This document shows, piece by piece, positions 51,363-60,145 of a stretch of 64,000 nt of DNA. This DNA comes from Rhodosalinus sp041365695 (GTDB lineage: Bacteria > Pseudomonadota > Alphaproteobacteria > Rhodobacterales > Rhodobacteraceae): the NCBI RefSeq assembly GCF_041365695.1, contig NZ_JBGFSJ010000007.1, positions 62,001 to 126,000 of the forward strand, given 5' to 3'. Under the pieces are notes generated by a model, which did not search any database, was not told the DNA's origin, and saw nothing but the letters and a program-made list of their open reading frames with translations. The translations under genes were made by a program, and so were the position numbers. Numbering within the stretch: position 1 is the first letter of the stretch; every line of letters starts with the position of its first letter.

Positions 51363-53021
51363 TTAACGCTGCGCGGTGCGCCAGCCGGGATGGATCCATG
51401 GGGCGCGGTTGTCGCGCGGCAGCGGATCGCGCCCGAGCACGTGATCGGCCATCTTCTCGCCCACGAGAATCGACGGGGCGTTGGTGTTGCCGTTCGTGAT
51501 CCGCGGAAAGACCGAGCTGTCAGCCACCCGAAGCGCGTCCACCCCGATCACCCGTCCCTCGGGATCGACCACCGCGCCGGGATCGTCGCGGCGCCCCATC
51601 CGTGCCGTGCCGCAAGGGTGATAGGCGCTTTCGACATGCTCGCGGATGAACCCGTCAAGCGCGTCGTCGCTCTGCGCCGCCGCGCCCGGCTGGATCTCGT
51701 GGCGGACGAAGGGCGCGAAGGCGGGCTGGGCGAAGATTTCGCGGGTCAGGCGGATGCAGGTGCGGAAATCCGCCCAGTCCTGCGGTTCGCTCATGTAGTT
51801 GAAGAGGATGCGCGGCGGCGTCTCGGGGTCGGCGCCCTGCAGCGTGACCGACCCGCGCGCGGCCGAGCGCATCGGCCCGACATGGGCCTGAAAGCCGTGC
51901 CCCTCGGCCGCCGCCTGACCATCGTAGCGCACCGCGATGGGCAGGAAGTGGTACTGGATGTCGGGGTATTCCACCCCCGCGCGCGATCGGATGAAGGCCG
52001 CGCTCTCGAACTGGTTCGAGGCGCCCGGGCCCCTGCGCGTGAAAAGCCAGCGCGCGCCCACCCACGCCTTGCCCGGCAGGTTCCAGTAGGAATAAAGGCT
52101 CACCGGCCGGCTGGCCGCCATCTGGATGTAGAGTTCCAGATGGTCCTGAAGGTTGGCGCCCACCCCGGGCCGGTCCGCGACCACCCCGATCCCGTGCTCG
52201 GCGAGATGCGCCGCCGGACCGATCCCGGAGAGCATCAGCAATTTCGGCGTGTTGATCGAAGAGGCGGCGAGGATCACCTCGCGGCGGGCGCGGATCACGT
52301 CCACGCGGCCGCCGCGTGACACCTCCACGCCGGTGGCGCGGCCCTCCTCGATGACCACGCGGCGGGCGAAGGCGCGCACCAGATCGCAGCCGTCGCGCCG
52401 CAGGGCGGGCTTCAGGTAGGCGTTGGCCGCCGACCAGCGCTGCCCGCGCCAGATCGTGGCCTCCATCGCGCCGAAGCCTTCCTGCTTCTCGCCGTTGTAA
52501 TCCTCGGTGGTCTCGTAGCCCGCCTGCCGGCCGGCCTCGACGAAGGCGCGGGTGAGCGGGTTGTCGCGCCGCCCGCGGCTGACGTGCAGCGGGCCGTCCG
52601 TCCCGCGCCAGTCCGGATCGCCGCCATGGCCGCCGTCGTGCCAGGTTTCCATCCGGCGGAAATAGGGAAGAACATCGGCATAGGACCAGCCCTGCGCGCC
52701 GGTCTCGGCCCAGTGGTCGTAATCGCGCGCATGGCCGCGGACATAGACCATGCCGTTGATCGAGGAGGACCCCCCGACCACCTTGCCCCGCGGGCAGGCG
52801 AGGCGTCGCCCGCCCAGATGCGGCTCGGGTTCGGTCCGGTAGCCCCAGTCATAGCGCGCCATGTTCATCGGAAAGCTGAGCGCGCCCGGCATCTGGATCA
52901 GAGGCCCGGCATCGGTGCCGCCATGCTCGATCACGAGCACCGAGGCGCCCGCCTCCGCCAGCCGCCACGCCATGGCACAGCCGGCGCTGCCCGCCCCCAC
53001 GATGACGAAATCCGCTTCCAT
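51363..53021 (-). CDS. betA: Choline dehydrogenase (GMC oxidoreductase)
   Basis: BetA oxidises choline to betaine aldehyde and feeds electrons to the respiratory chain. The 552-residue GMC protein has the FAD-binding GAGSAGCAMAWRLAEAG at the N-terminus, CPRGKVVGGSSSINGMVYVR, and a C-terminal substrate/FAD half with the active-site His in ESAYHPCGTARMG. The ATG at 53021 has GGTGGAG just upstream, whereas a GTG at 53030 sits within that site. It lies 82 bp after betB on the same strand in the usual betI-betB-betA order. Confidence 0.93.
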   Translation of the reverse strand: MEADFVIVGAGSAGCAMAWRLAEAGASVLVIEHGGTDAGPLIQMPGALSFPMNMARYDWGYRTEPEPHLGGRRLACPRGKVVGGSSSINGMVYVRGHARDYDHWAETGAQGWSYADVLPYFRRMETWHDGGHGGDPDWRGTDGPLHVSRGRRDNPLTRAFVEAGRQAGYETTEDYNGEKQEGFGAMEATIWRGQRWSAANAYLKPALRRDGCDLVRAFARRVVIEEGRATGVEVSRGGRVDVIRARREVILAASSINTPKLLMLSGIGPAAHLAEHGIGVVADRPGVGANLQDHLELYIQMAASRPVSLYSYWNLPGKAWVGARWLFTRRGPGASNQFESAAFIRSRAGVEYPDIQYHFLPIAVRYDGQAAAEGHGFQAHVGPMRSAARGSVTLQGADPETPPRILFNYMSEPQDWADFRTCIRLTREIFAQPAFAPFVRHEIQPGAAAQSDDALDGFIREHVESAYHPCGTARMGRRDDPGAVVDPEGRVIGVDALRVADSSVFPRITNGNTNAPSILVGEKMADHVLGRDPLPRDNRAPWIHPGWRTAQR

Positions 53022-53103
53022 TATCTCCACCTCGATCGCGTGTCCCGGCCCCGCGCGGCGGCGCGGGTGGGCGGGCGGGGCGGCGCCGCGCGGGGCCGCC
53101 CGT

Positions 53104-54561
53104 TCAGTAGGGCGCCTCCACGTCGCCCATCCGCACGAAGACCGACTTCAGCTGCGAGTAGTGCTCGATCGCGGCACGCGAGTTCTCGCGCCCGACCCCC
53201 GACGCCTTCGTGCCGCCGAAGGGCACTTCGACCGGCGCGTCGTTGTAGGAGTTGATGTAGCACGACCCGGCCCGCAGCCGTCCGATCACCCGGTGCGCGC
53301 GGGCGAGATCGCGGGTGAACACGCCCGCCGAGAGGCCGTATTCCGTCGCGTTGGCGCGGCGGATCGCCTCCTCCTCCCCGTCGAAATCGAGCACGCTCAG
53401 CACCGGCCCGAAGATCTCTTCCCGGGCGATGGTCATGTCGTCGGTGACGTCGGCGAAGACCGTGGGCTCGATCCAGAAGCCCGGGCGGTTGGGCCGGCCG
53501 CCGCCATGGACGAGCCGCGCGCCCTCCTCCTGCCCCTTGGCGATGTAGCCCTGCACGATCTCGCGTTGCCGCGCGCTCACCATCGGGCCGAAATTCGTGG
53601 CCTCGTCGAGCGGGTCGCCCATCGCGATCCCCTCCAGCCGCTCGGTGAGCCGGTCGAGGAAGCGCTCCTTGATGCCGCGCTCCACGAAGACCCGCGTGCC
53701 GTTCGAGCAGACCTGCCCCGTCGAGTAGAAATTGCCGAGGATCGCACCGCCCACCGCGTTCTCCAGGTCGGCGTCCGAGAAGACCAGAAGCGGCGACTTG
53801 CCGCCGAGCTCCATGGTGACGTGGCGTATCCCCTCCGCCGCCGCCTGGTAGACCTTTCGCCCCGTGGGCACCGAGCCGGTGAGCGAGACCTTGGCCACGC
53901 GCGGATCGGTGACGAGCGCGTGCCCCACCTCGCCCGCCCCCTGCACGACGTTGAAGACGCCTTCGGGCAGACCGGCCTCGACGAGGATCTCGGCGACCTT
54001 CAGGGCGCAAAGCGGCGTCGTCTCGGAGGGCTTGAACACCATCGCGTTGCCGCAGGCGAGCGCCGGCGCGGCCTTCCAGCAGGCGATCTGCGTGGGGTAG
54101 TTCCAGGCCCCGATCCCGACGCAGAGCCCGAGCGGCTCTCGCACGGTGTAGGCCCAGTCCTGACCGAGCGGGATGTGCTCGCCAGTGAGCGCGCCGGCGA
54201 GCCCGCCGAAATATTCCAGCGCGTCGGCGCCCGAGGTCGCGTCGGCCACCAGCGTCTCCTGCAACGGTTTTCCGGTGTCGAGCGTCTCGAGCTCGGAGAG
54301 TTCGCGGTTGCGCTCGCGCATGATGTCGGCGGCGCGGCGCAGCACGCGGCCCCGCTCCACGCCGGGGCGCGCCGCCCAGTCCTCCTGCGCGGCGCGGGCG
54401 GAGGCGATCGCGGCCTCCACCAGGTCCGGCGTCGCGCCGTGCACGCGCGCGATCTCCTCGCCGGTGGCGGGGTAGATCACCGGGATCGGGTCGCCCGCGG
54501 CGTCCTCCACCGGGCGCCCGGCGATGAAATGGCTGGCTTTCGGGCGGGGATCGACGGTCAT
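53104..54561 (-). CDS. betB: Betaine aldehyde dehydrogenase
   Basis: BetB oxidises betaine aldehyde to glycine betaine with NAD(P)+. The 485-residue protein shows IGAWNYPTQIACWKAAPALA, the coenzyme loop SLTGSVPTGRKV, the catalytic Glu in MELGGKSPLL and the nucleophile Cys in STGQVCSNGTRV. It ends in ENSRAAIEHYSQLKSV, typical of BADH. Its ATG overlaps the betI stop by four bases. The product glycine betaine is an osmoprotectant, so the cluster serves osmotic stress and use of choline as a nutrient. Confidence 0.96.
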   Translation of the reverse strand: MTVDPRPKASHFIAGRPVEDAAGDPIPVIYPATGEEIARVHGATPDLVEAAIASARAAQEDWAARPGVERGRVLRRAADIMRERNRELSELETLDTGKPLQETLVADATSGADALEYFGGLAGALTGEHIPLGQDWAYTVREPLGLCVGIGAWNYPTQIACWKAAPALACGNAMVFKPSETTPLCALKVAEILVEAGLPEGVFNVVQGAGEVGHALVTDPRVAKVSLTGSVPTGRKVYQAAAEGIRHVTMELGGKSPLLVFSDADLENAVGGAILGNFYSTGQVCSNGTRVFVERGIKERFLDRLTERLEGIAMGDPLDEATNFGPMVSARQREIVQGYIAKGQEEGARLVHGGGRPNRPGFWIEPTVFADVTDDMTIAREEIFGPVLSVLDFDGEEEAIRRANATEYGLSAGVFTRDLARAHRVIGRLRAGSCYINSYNDAPVEVPFGGTKASGVGRENSRAAIEHYSQLKSVFVRMGDVEAPY

Positions 54562-55172
54562 CGTGTCACCTCCTTTTCGCGTCGGGCGCCGCGCGCTGCG
54601 GCCTCGAGATGTGGGGACAGGCAGTCGAGCACGAGCCCGGCGGCGGCCTGGGCGTCGGGCGCGCCGTGCCCGAGACCTTCGCGCAGATACACCCCGTCCA
54701 CCAGCGCGGCAGCGGTCTCGGCCAGCCGCTCCGCATCGTCGCCCGCGAGCGGGCGGAGCGCGTGGCGCAGGTTCGCGCGCAGTCGCGCCTGGTAGACCGT
54801 CAGGAGCCGGCGCGCGTCGGCGTTGCGCTGGGCGAGCGCGTAGAAGTTCAGCCAGGCAGAGATCACCTCGGCGCGGAAGTTCTCTCCCGCGAAGCTCGCG
54901 CGCACGATCGCCTCCAGCCGGGCGTGCGGGCCGTCGGCCATCGCCAGAGCGCCGCGCACGCACGCGCCATAGAGCGCGAGGACATGGCGCATCGCCGCGA
55001 GGAAGATCTGTTCCTTGCCGCCGAAATAGTGATGCGCGAGCGCGCTCGACATGCCGGCGCGGCGCGCGATCTGCGCCACGGTCACGTCAAGCGTTCCGGC
55101 CTGCCCGATCTCGTCGATCGTGGCCTCCACAAGCGCGGCGCGGCGGATCGGCTCCATTCCCGTCTTCGGCAT
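54558..55172 (-). CDS. betI: TetR-family transcriptional repressor BetI
   Basis: BetI represses bet genes and is released by choline. The 204-residue protein has an N-terminal helix-turn-helix (about 10-55; LDVTVAQIARRAGMSSALAH then HYFGGKEQIF) and the BetI-type ligand domain (AWLNFYALAQRNADARRLL, LAETAAALVDGVYLREGLG). It is the first gene of the betIBA operon and overlaps betB by four bases. The divergent choX lies 115 bp away, and ATTGA-N4-TCAAT at 55241 is the likely operator shared by both directions. Confidence 0.93.
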   Translation of the reverse strand: MPKTGMEPIRRAALVEATIDEIGQAGTLDVTVAQIARRAGMSSALAHHYFGGKEQIFLAAMRHVLALYGACVRGALAMADGPHARLEAIVRASFAGENFRAEVISAWLNFYALAQRNADARRLLTVYQARLRANLRHALRPLAGDDAERLAETAAALVDGVYLREGLGHGAPDAQAAAGLVLDCLSPHLEAAARGARREKEVTR

Positions 55173-55213
55173 CCCATGTCCCGCGTTGACTCGAGGCCGG
55201 GCTCACCCGACTG

Positions 55214-55242
55214 TTGCATCCGAAGGCTAGATGGTTTTTTAT
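55214..55242 (+). promoter_or_regulatory. choXWV promoter
   Basis: TTGCAT (55214-55219) and TTTTAT (55237-55242) are 17 bases apart. The -10 touches the BetI operator, so a bound repressor should block the promoter. The leader before choX is about 40 bases. Confidence 0.5.
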
Positions 55243-55254
55243 TGATGCGTCAAT
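55241..55254. promoter_or_regulatory. BetI operator
   Basis: ATTGA and TCAAT flank TGCG in perfect dyad symmetry. The pattern agrees with the BetI box I recall from E. coli (ATTGAACGTTCAAT). It lies between betI and choX, overlapping the choX promoter. Confidence 0.7.
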
Positions 55255-55287
55255 CAAGAAAAACCGAACCGACAAGGGAGACCCGAC

Positions 55288-56217
55288 ATGACCTTCAGGA
55301 CCACCCTCTCCACCCTCGCGCTCTCGGCCGCCGCGCTGCCGGCGCTCGCGGAGTGCGAAACGGTCACGTTCTCGGACGTGGGCTGGACCGACATCACCGC
55401 GACCACCGCCGCCACCACCGCGGTCCTCGACGCGCTGGGCTACGACACCGAGACCAAGGTGCTGTCCGTTCCGGTGACCTACGTCTCGCTTTCCAACGGG
55501 GATGTGGACGTTTTTCTGGGCAACTGGATGCCCACGATGGAAAACGATATCGCACCCTACCGCGAGGACGGCACCGTGGACACGGTGCGCGCCAACCTCG
55601 AGGGCGCGAAATACACGCTCGCCACCAACGCGCACGGCGCTGAACTCGGCATCACGAGTTTCGCCGACATAGCCGCCCATGCCGATGCGCTCGACGAGAG
55701 CATCTACGGCATCGAGCCGGGCAATGACGGCAACCGCCTGATCCTCGACATGATCGAAAGCGACGCCTTCGGCCTCTCGGGCTTCGACGTGGTCGAAAGC
55801 TCCGAGCAGGGCATGCTCGCGCAGGTGGCCCGCGCCACGCGGTCGGGCGATCCGATCGTGTTTCTCGGCTGGGAGCCGCACCCGATGAACGCGAATTTCG
55901 ACCTCACCTACCTTACGGGCGGCGACGACTGGTTCGGCCCCGATCTCGGCGGCGCCACCGTCTACACCAATGTCAGGGCGGGTTTCGTGGAGGAGTGCCC
56001 CAACCTGGGCGCGTTCCTGCAAAATCTCGAATTCTCGCTCGCCATGGAGAACGAGATCATGGGCGCGATCCTGGACGATGGCGCCGACCCGCGCGAGGCC
56101 GCCGTGGCGTGGATGCAACGGAACCCCGAGACCGTCATGGGCTGGCTCGAGGGCGTCACCGCCCGTGACGGCTCGGACGCGGCCGCCGCGGTCTCGCAGG
56201 AGCTTGGCCTGAACTGA
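55288..56217 (+). CDS. choX: Choline ABC transporter substrate-binding protein
   Basis: ChoX captures choline in the periplasm for uptake by ChoW and ChoV. The 309-residue precursor has a signal peptide (LALSAAALPALA, cleaved before Glu22). Trp33 (DVGWTD), Trp80 (LGNWMP), Tyr109 (AKYTLA) and Trp195 (LGWEPH) sit exactly ten residues below Trp43, Trp90, Tyr119 and Trp205 of the Sinorhizobium meliloti choline-binding aromatic box as I remember it, which gives strong support. It is first in a choX-choW-choV operon, although the assembly between choX and choW has a gap. Confidence 0.96.
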   Translation: MTFRTTLSTLALSAAALPALAECETVTFSDVGWTDITATTAATTAVLDALGYDTETKVLSVPVTYVSLSNGDVDVFLGNWMPTMENDIAPYREDGTVDTVRANLEGAKYTLATNAHGAELGITSFADIAAHADALDESIYGIEPGNDGNRLILDMIESDAFGLSGFDVVESSEQGMLAQVARATRSGDPIVFLGWEPHPMNANFDLTYLTGGDDWFGPDLGGATVYTNVRAGFVEECPNLGAFLQNLEFSLAMENEIMGAILDDGADPREAAVAWMQRNPETVMGWLEGVTARDGSDAAAAVSQELGLN

Positions 56218-56225
56218 ACGCGGCG

Positions 56226-56267
<42 letters not shown>

Positions 56268-56401
56268 GCGGCGCCGCGAGGCGCCGCGCCCCCGGCCCAC
56301 GGGGAGAGGTCGGCAGGGGCGGCGGTGCGATCCGTATCGGGCCGCGCGCACACGCGCCCCGGCCGCCAGAACAGGCCCGACAGGACAGGGAAACACGGCA
56401 T

Positions 56402-57235
56402 ATGGAGTGGCTCACCGAGCGCAAGATCCCGGTCGGCGATGTCGCCGGGACCATGTTCGACTGGCTTCAGGTCAATGGCGCATGGTTCTTCGACGGGCTC
56501 GCCGGCGCCATGGAGGCGCTCATCGACGCGATCCTCTGGGTGCTGGAGACGCCGCACCCCCTGATCGTCGTGGCCGCCTTCACCGCGCTGACCTTCGCGT
56601 TGCAGCGCACATGGAAGGCGCCGCTCTTCACCTTCCTCGGCTTCCTCTTCATCCTCAACCAGGGCTACTGGGAGGAAACGCTGGAAAGCATCACGCTCGT
56701 CGCCTCGGCCTGCGTGGTCTGCATGGGGGTGGGCGTTCCCGTCGGCATCGCGGCCGCGCATCGCCCGGGCTTCTACGCGTGGCTCCGGCCGGTGCTCGAT
56801 TTGATGCAGACGCTGCCCCCCTTCGTCTACCTCATCCCGGCAATCGTCTTCTTCGGCATCGGGATGGTTCCCGGCCTCATCGCCACGGTGATCTTTGTGC
56901 TGCCCGCGCCGATCCGGCTGACCCATCTCGGTATCTCGTCCACGCCCACGGCGCTTCTGGAGGCCGCGCGCGCCTTCGGCGCGACCGACGGGCAGACGCT
57001 CTGGAAGGTGGAACTGCCCTACGCGCTGCCTCAGATCATGACCGGGCTCAACCAGACCATCATGCTCTCGCTCTCCATGGTGGTGATCGCGGCGCTGGTG
57101 GGCGCGGACGGGCTCGGCGTGCCGGTGGTGCGCGCGCTCAACCAGGTCAACACCTCGCTCGGCTTCGAGTCGGGCTTCGTCATCGTGGTCGTGGCCATCA
57201 TCCTCGACCGCATGCTCCGGGTGGAACGCAAATGA
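56402..57235 (+). CDS. choW: Choline ABC transporter permease
   Basis: ChoW is the membrane channel of the choline importer. The 277-residue protein has about six helices and the ProW/OpuC-type permease domain, with the coupling helix motif EAARAFGATDGQTLWKVELP contacting ChoV and QTLPPFVYLIPAIVFFG in the centre. The ATG at 56402 is preceded by ACAGGGAAAC, and MEWLTERKIPVGDVAGTMF is the expected start. Its stop overlaps choV as ATGA. Confidence 0.95.
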   Translation: MEWLTERKIPVGDVAGTMFDWLQVNGAWFFDGLAGAMEALIDAILWVLETPHPLIVVAAFTALTFALQRTWKAPLFTFLGFLFILNQGYWEETLESITLVASACVVCMGVGVPVGIAAAHRPGFYAWLRPVLDLMQTLPPFVYLIPAIVFFGIGMVPGLIATVIFVLPAPIRLTHLGISSTPTALLEAARAFGATDGQTLWKVELPYALPQIMTGLNQTIMLSLSMVVIAALVGADGLGVPVVRALNQVNTSLGFESGFVIVVVAIILDRMLRVERK

Positions 57236-58263
57236 CCGCCGCGGTCGAGTTCGACAATGTCTCCATCGTGTTCGGCGAGGCGCCCGGGCGCGCCCTGCCG
57301 CTGATGGACGAGGGCCGGACCCGCGCCGAGGTGCAGGCGGCCACGGGACAGGTGCTCGGCGTGCACGACTGCACGCTCGAGGTCGAAACCGGCGAGATCG
57401 TCGTGCTGATGGGGCTGTCGGGCTCGGGCAAGTCCACGCTGTTGCGGGCGGTCAACGGGCTCAACCCGGTGGCGCGCGGCCAGGTGCGGGTGAACGACGG
57501 CGAGCACATGGTGGACGTGACCCACGCCGACGCGGCGACGCTGCGCCGGATGCGCCAGCGCCACGTCGCGATGGTGTTCCAGCAGTTCGGCCTCCTGCCC
57601 TGGCGGACGGTGGCCGAGAACGTGGGGCTCGGGCTCGAGCTTGCGGGGGTTTCCAGGGCGGAACGGCGCGAGCGGGTCGCCGCGCAACTCGAGCTCGTCG
57701 GCCTTTCGGACTGGGCCGACCGCAAGGTGGGCGAGCTTTCGGGCGGCATGCAGCAGCGCGTGGGCCTCGCCCGCGCCTTCGCGACGGATGCGCCGATCCT
57801 GCTGATGGACGAACCCTTCTCCGCGCTCGACCCGCTCATCCGCACGCGGCTTCAGGACGAGCTTCTGGAGCTGCAGGAGCGCCTGCGCCGCACCATCGTC
57901 TTCGTCTCCCACGATCTCGACGAGGCGTTCAAGATCGGCAATCGCATCGCCATCATGGAGGGCGGGCGGATCGTCCAGTGCGGCACGCCGCAGCAGATCT
58001 TCACCGATCCCGCCACCGACTACGTGGCCGAGTTCGTGGCCCACATGAACCCGCTCGGCGTTCTGACCGCCCGCGACGTGATGGAACCGGCGACCGGCCA
58101 CATGCCGGAGATCACCGTCTCCCCTGGCGCCACAATCCACGAGGTCATGGAGGCCGCGCAAGGCCACGAGACGCCGGTCGGGGTCATGGAGGATGGCCGT
58201 CTCGTCGGGCGGATCACCCGGAACGGCATCCTCTCCCGCCTGATCGACCCGCGCGGCACCTGA
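57232..58263 (+). CDS. choV: Choline ABC transporter ATP-binding protein
   Basis: ChoV powers choline import. The 343-residue protein has Walker A GLSGSGKST, the Q-loop in MVFQQFGLLPW, signature LSGGMQQRVGLARA, Walker B ILLMDEPFSAL and the switch His in FVSHDLDEA. The C-terminal 60 residues carry a CBS-like part (VTARDVMEPATGH with NP LGVL just before), which in related proteins senses ionic strength or ligand. The ATG overlaps the choW stop (ATGA). Confidence 0.96.
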   Translation: MTAAVEFDNVSIVFGEAPGRALPLMDEGRTRAEVQAATGQVLGVHDCTLEVETGEIVVLMGLSGSGKSTLLRAVNGLNPVARGQVRVNDGEHMVDVTHADAATLRRMRQRHVAMVFQQFGLLPWRTVAENVGLGLELAGVSRAERRERVAAQLELVGLSDWADRKVGELSGGMQQRVGLARAFATDAPILLMDEPFSALDPLIRTRLQDELLELQERLRRTIVFVSHDLDEAFKIGNRIAIMEGGRIVQCGTPQQIFTDPATDYVAEFVAHMNPLGVLTARDVMEPATGHMPEITVSPGATIHEVMEAAQGHETPVGVMEDGRLVGRITRNGILSRLIDPRGT

Positions 58264-58275
58264 GCCGCGCCGCGC

Positions 58276-59190
58276 TCAGAGCTTGGTGGCCGGAGCCGGC
58301 GGCGTGATGGAGCGGCGTTTCAGCACCGCCTCGCGCCAGGAGATGAAGACCACCGAGCCCACGATCACGAGCCCGCCCAGGATCACGAAGGGATCGACCG
58401 GTTCGCCGAAGACGACCGCGCCCAGCGTCACCGCCCAGACGAGCTGAAGGAAGGTGACCGGCTGGGTCACGGTGATCGGGGCCGCGCGGAAGGCCAGCGT
58501 CATGGTGAAGTGCCCCGCCGTGGCGAAGAAGGCCACGCCCAGAAGCACCGCGAGGTCATGCATGCTGGGCGGCACCCAGACGGCGAGCGCCACCGGGGCG
58601 AGCCCCGCCGTCACCCAGAAGGACAGCATCGCCACCACCACCGCCGGGCTCGCCGCGTCCGACAGCGCCTTGGCAAGAAGGTAGGACCCGCCGAAGATCA
58701 CCGCCGTGCCCAGCATGGCGAGGTGTCCCGGATCGAGGTCGCGAAAGCCCGGCCGCAGGATCAGCAGCGCGCCCATCAGCGCGACGACCACCGCCGCCAC
58801 CCGCCGGACCGCCAGCCTTTCGCCAAGGAAAATCGCCGCGCCCAGCGTGACGTAGACCGGCGAGAGGTAGTTCATCGCCGTGACCTCGGCGATGGGAATG
58901 CGCGTCATCGCGTAGAACCACAGGATCACGCCCAGCGCATGGAGAAGCCCCCGCGCGGCGAAAAGCCCGTGCTCGCGCCGCGTCGGCCGCGCGCGCAGGA
59001 GCGGGCGCAGCATCGGCAGCACGAAAACGAGGCCCAGCAGATAGCGCAGGAAGGCCGACTGCGCCGCGGGGATGCCGTCGCCCAGGTATTTCACGAGCGC
59101 GATGACCGCCACGAAGCAGAGGCCTGTCAGGAGCATCCAGAGGACACCCGCGACGGGGCGCGGTTCAGGAAGGGGTGCGGGCGTTGCCAT
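58276..59190 (-). CDS. EamA-family (DMT superfamily) transporter
   Basis: The 304-residue membrane protein has about ten helices in two EamA repeats: GLCFVAVIALVKYLGDGIPA and LHALGVILWFYAMTRIPIA in the first; MLGTAVIFGGSYLLAKALSD and FTMTLAFRAAPITVTQPVTF in the second. The family exports metabolites or amino acids; the substrate is unknown. The ATG at 59190 starts MATPAPLPEPRPVAG; an upstream in-frame start adds 12 residues. It converges with choV, with 12 bp between stops. Confidence 0.88.
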   Translation of the reverse strand: MATPAPLPEPRPVAGVLWMLLTGLCFVAVIALVKYLGDGIPAAQSAFLRYLLGLVFVLPMLRPLLRARPTRREHGLFAARGLLHALGVILWFYAMTRIPIAEVTAMNYLSPVYVTLGAAIFLGERLAVRRVAAVVVALMGALLILRPGFRDLDPGHLAMLGTAVIFGGSYLLAKALSDAASPAVVVAMLSFWVTAGLAPVALAVWVPPSMHDLAVLLGVAFFATAGHFTMTLAFRAAPITVTQPVTFLQLVWAVTLGAVVFGEPVDPFVILGGLVIVGSVVFISWREAVLKRRSITPPAPATKL

Positions 59191-59254
59191 GCCGCGCAAG
59201 GGACCGCAAAGCGCGGGCGGGGGCAAGGCCCCGCTGCCCGCGCCCCGAGGCCGA

Positions 59255-60001
59255 TCAGGAGGCGAGTTGCTCCATCACCTCGTCGGAGGCATCGAAGTTG
59301 GTGGTGACGCGTTGCACGTCGTCGTCGTCCTCGAGGGCGTCGACGAGCTTCATCAGCTTCTGCATCCCCTCCAGGTCGAGTTCCGTGGTGGTGGCGGGTT
59401 TCCAGACAAGGCGCGTGGTCTCCGACTCGCCCAGGTTTTCCTCGAGCGCCGAGGCGACGTCGTTGAGGTCGGTGTCCACGCACCAGATCACGTGCCCGTC
59501 ACCCGAGCTTTCCACGTCCTCGGCGCCCGCCTCGATCGCGGCTTCCAGCACCGCTTCGGCGTCGCCCACGGAGGCCGGGTAGACGATCTCGCCCTTGCGC
59601 TCGAACATGAACCCGACCGAGCCCGTCTCGCCCAGGTTCCCGCCGTGCTTGCCGAAGGTCGCGCGCACGTTCGAGGCGGTGCGGTTGCGGTTGTCGGTCA
59701 TCGCCTCGACGATCACCGCCACGCCGCCCGGGCCGTAGCCCTCGTAGCGGATCTCCTCGTAGGCGTCGCCCTCGCCGCCCGCGGCCTTCTTGATCGCGCG
59801 CTCGATGTTGTCCTTGGGCATGGAACTCGCCTTCGCGTCCTTGATCGCGAGGCGCAGCCGCGGGTTCTTGTCGGGATCGGGGTCGCCCATCTTGGCGGCG
59901 ACGGTGATCTCCTTGGAGAGCTTGGAGAAGAGCTTGGAGCGTGCCGCATCCTGGCGCCCCTTGCGGTGCTGGATGTTGGCCCATTTGGAATGGCCGGCCA
60001 T
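59255..60001 (-). CDS. yebC: YebC/PmpR-type protein (translation/transcription factor)
   Basis: The 248-residue protein begins MAGHSKWANIQHRKGRQDAA, the YebC hallmark. It continues PRLRLAIKDAKASSMPKDNI, ending IERAIKKAAGGEG, and YEEIRYEGYGPGGVAVIVEA. Proteins of this family have been described as DNA-binding regulators and, more recently, as factors that relieve ribosome stalling. Which role applies here is not decided by the sequence. The ATG at 60001 is certain from the conserved N-terminus. It is monocistronic. Confidence 0.96.
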   Translation of the reverse strand: MAGHSKWANIQHRKGRQDAARSKLFSKLSKEITVAAKMGDPDPDKNPRLRLAIKDAKASSMPKDNIERAIKKAAGGEGDAYEEIRYEGYGPGGVAVIVEAMTDNRNRTASNVRATFGKHGGNLGETGSVGFMFERKGEIVYPASVGDAEAVLEAAIEAGAEDVESSGDGHVIWCVDTDLNDVASALEENLGESETTRLVWKPATTTELDLEGMQKLMKLVDALEDDDDVQRVTTNFDASDEVMEQLAS

Positions 60002-60145
60002 GAAGGGACCTCTGATCTGTGTCTCGTCTGACGACTGCCCGCGTCTATAGGCAATGCGCCGGGCCGGAGCAATCCCGCCGCCCGGCGCACGCGAAAGCGG
60101 CGCGGCACCTTCCGCCCCGGCGTGGCGGTGGCTATGGTCGCAGCC

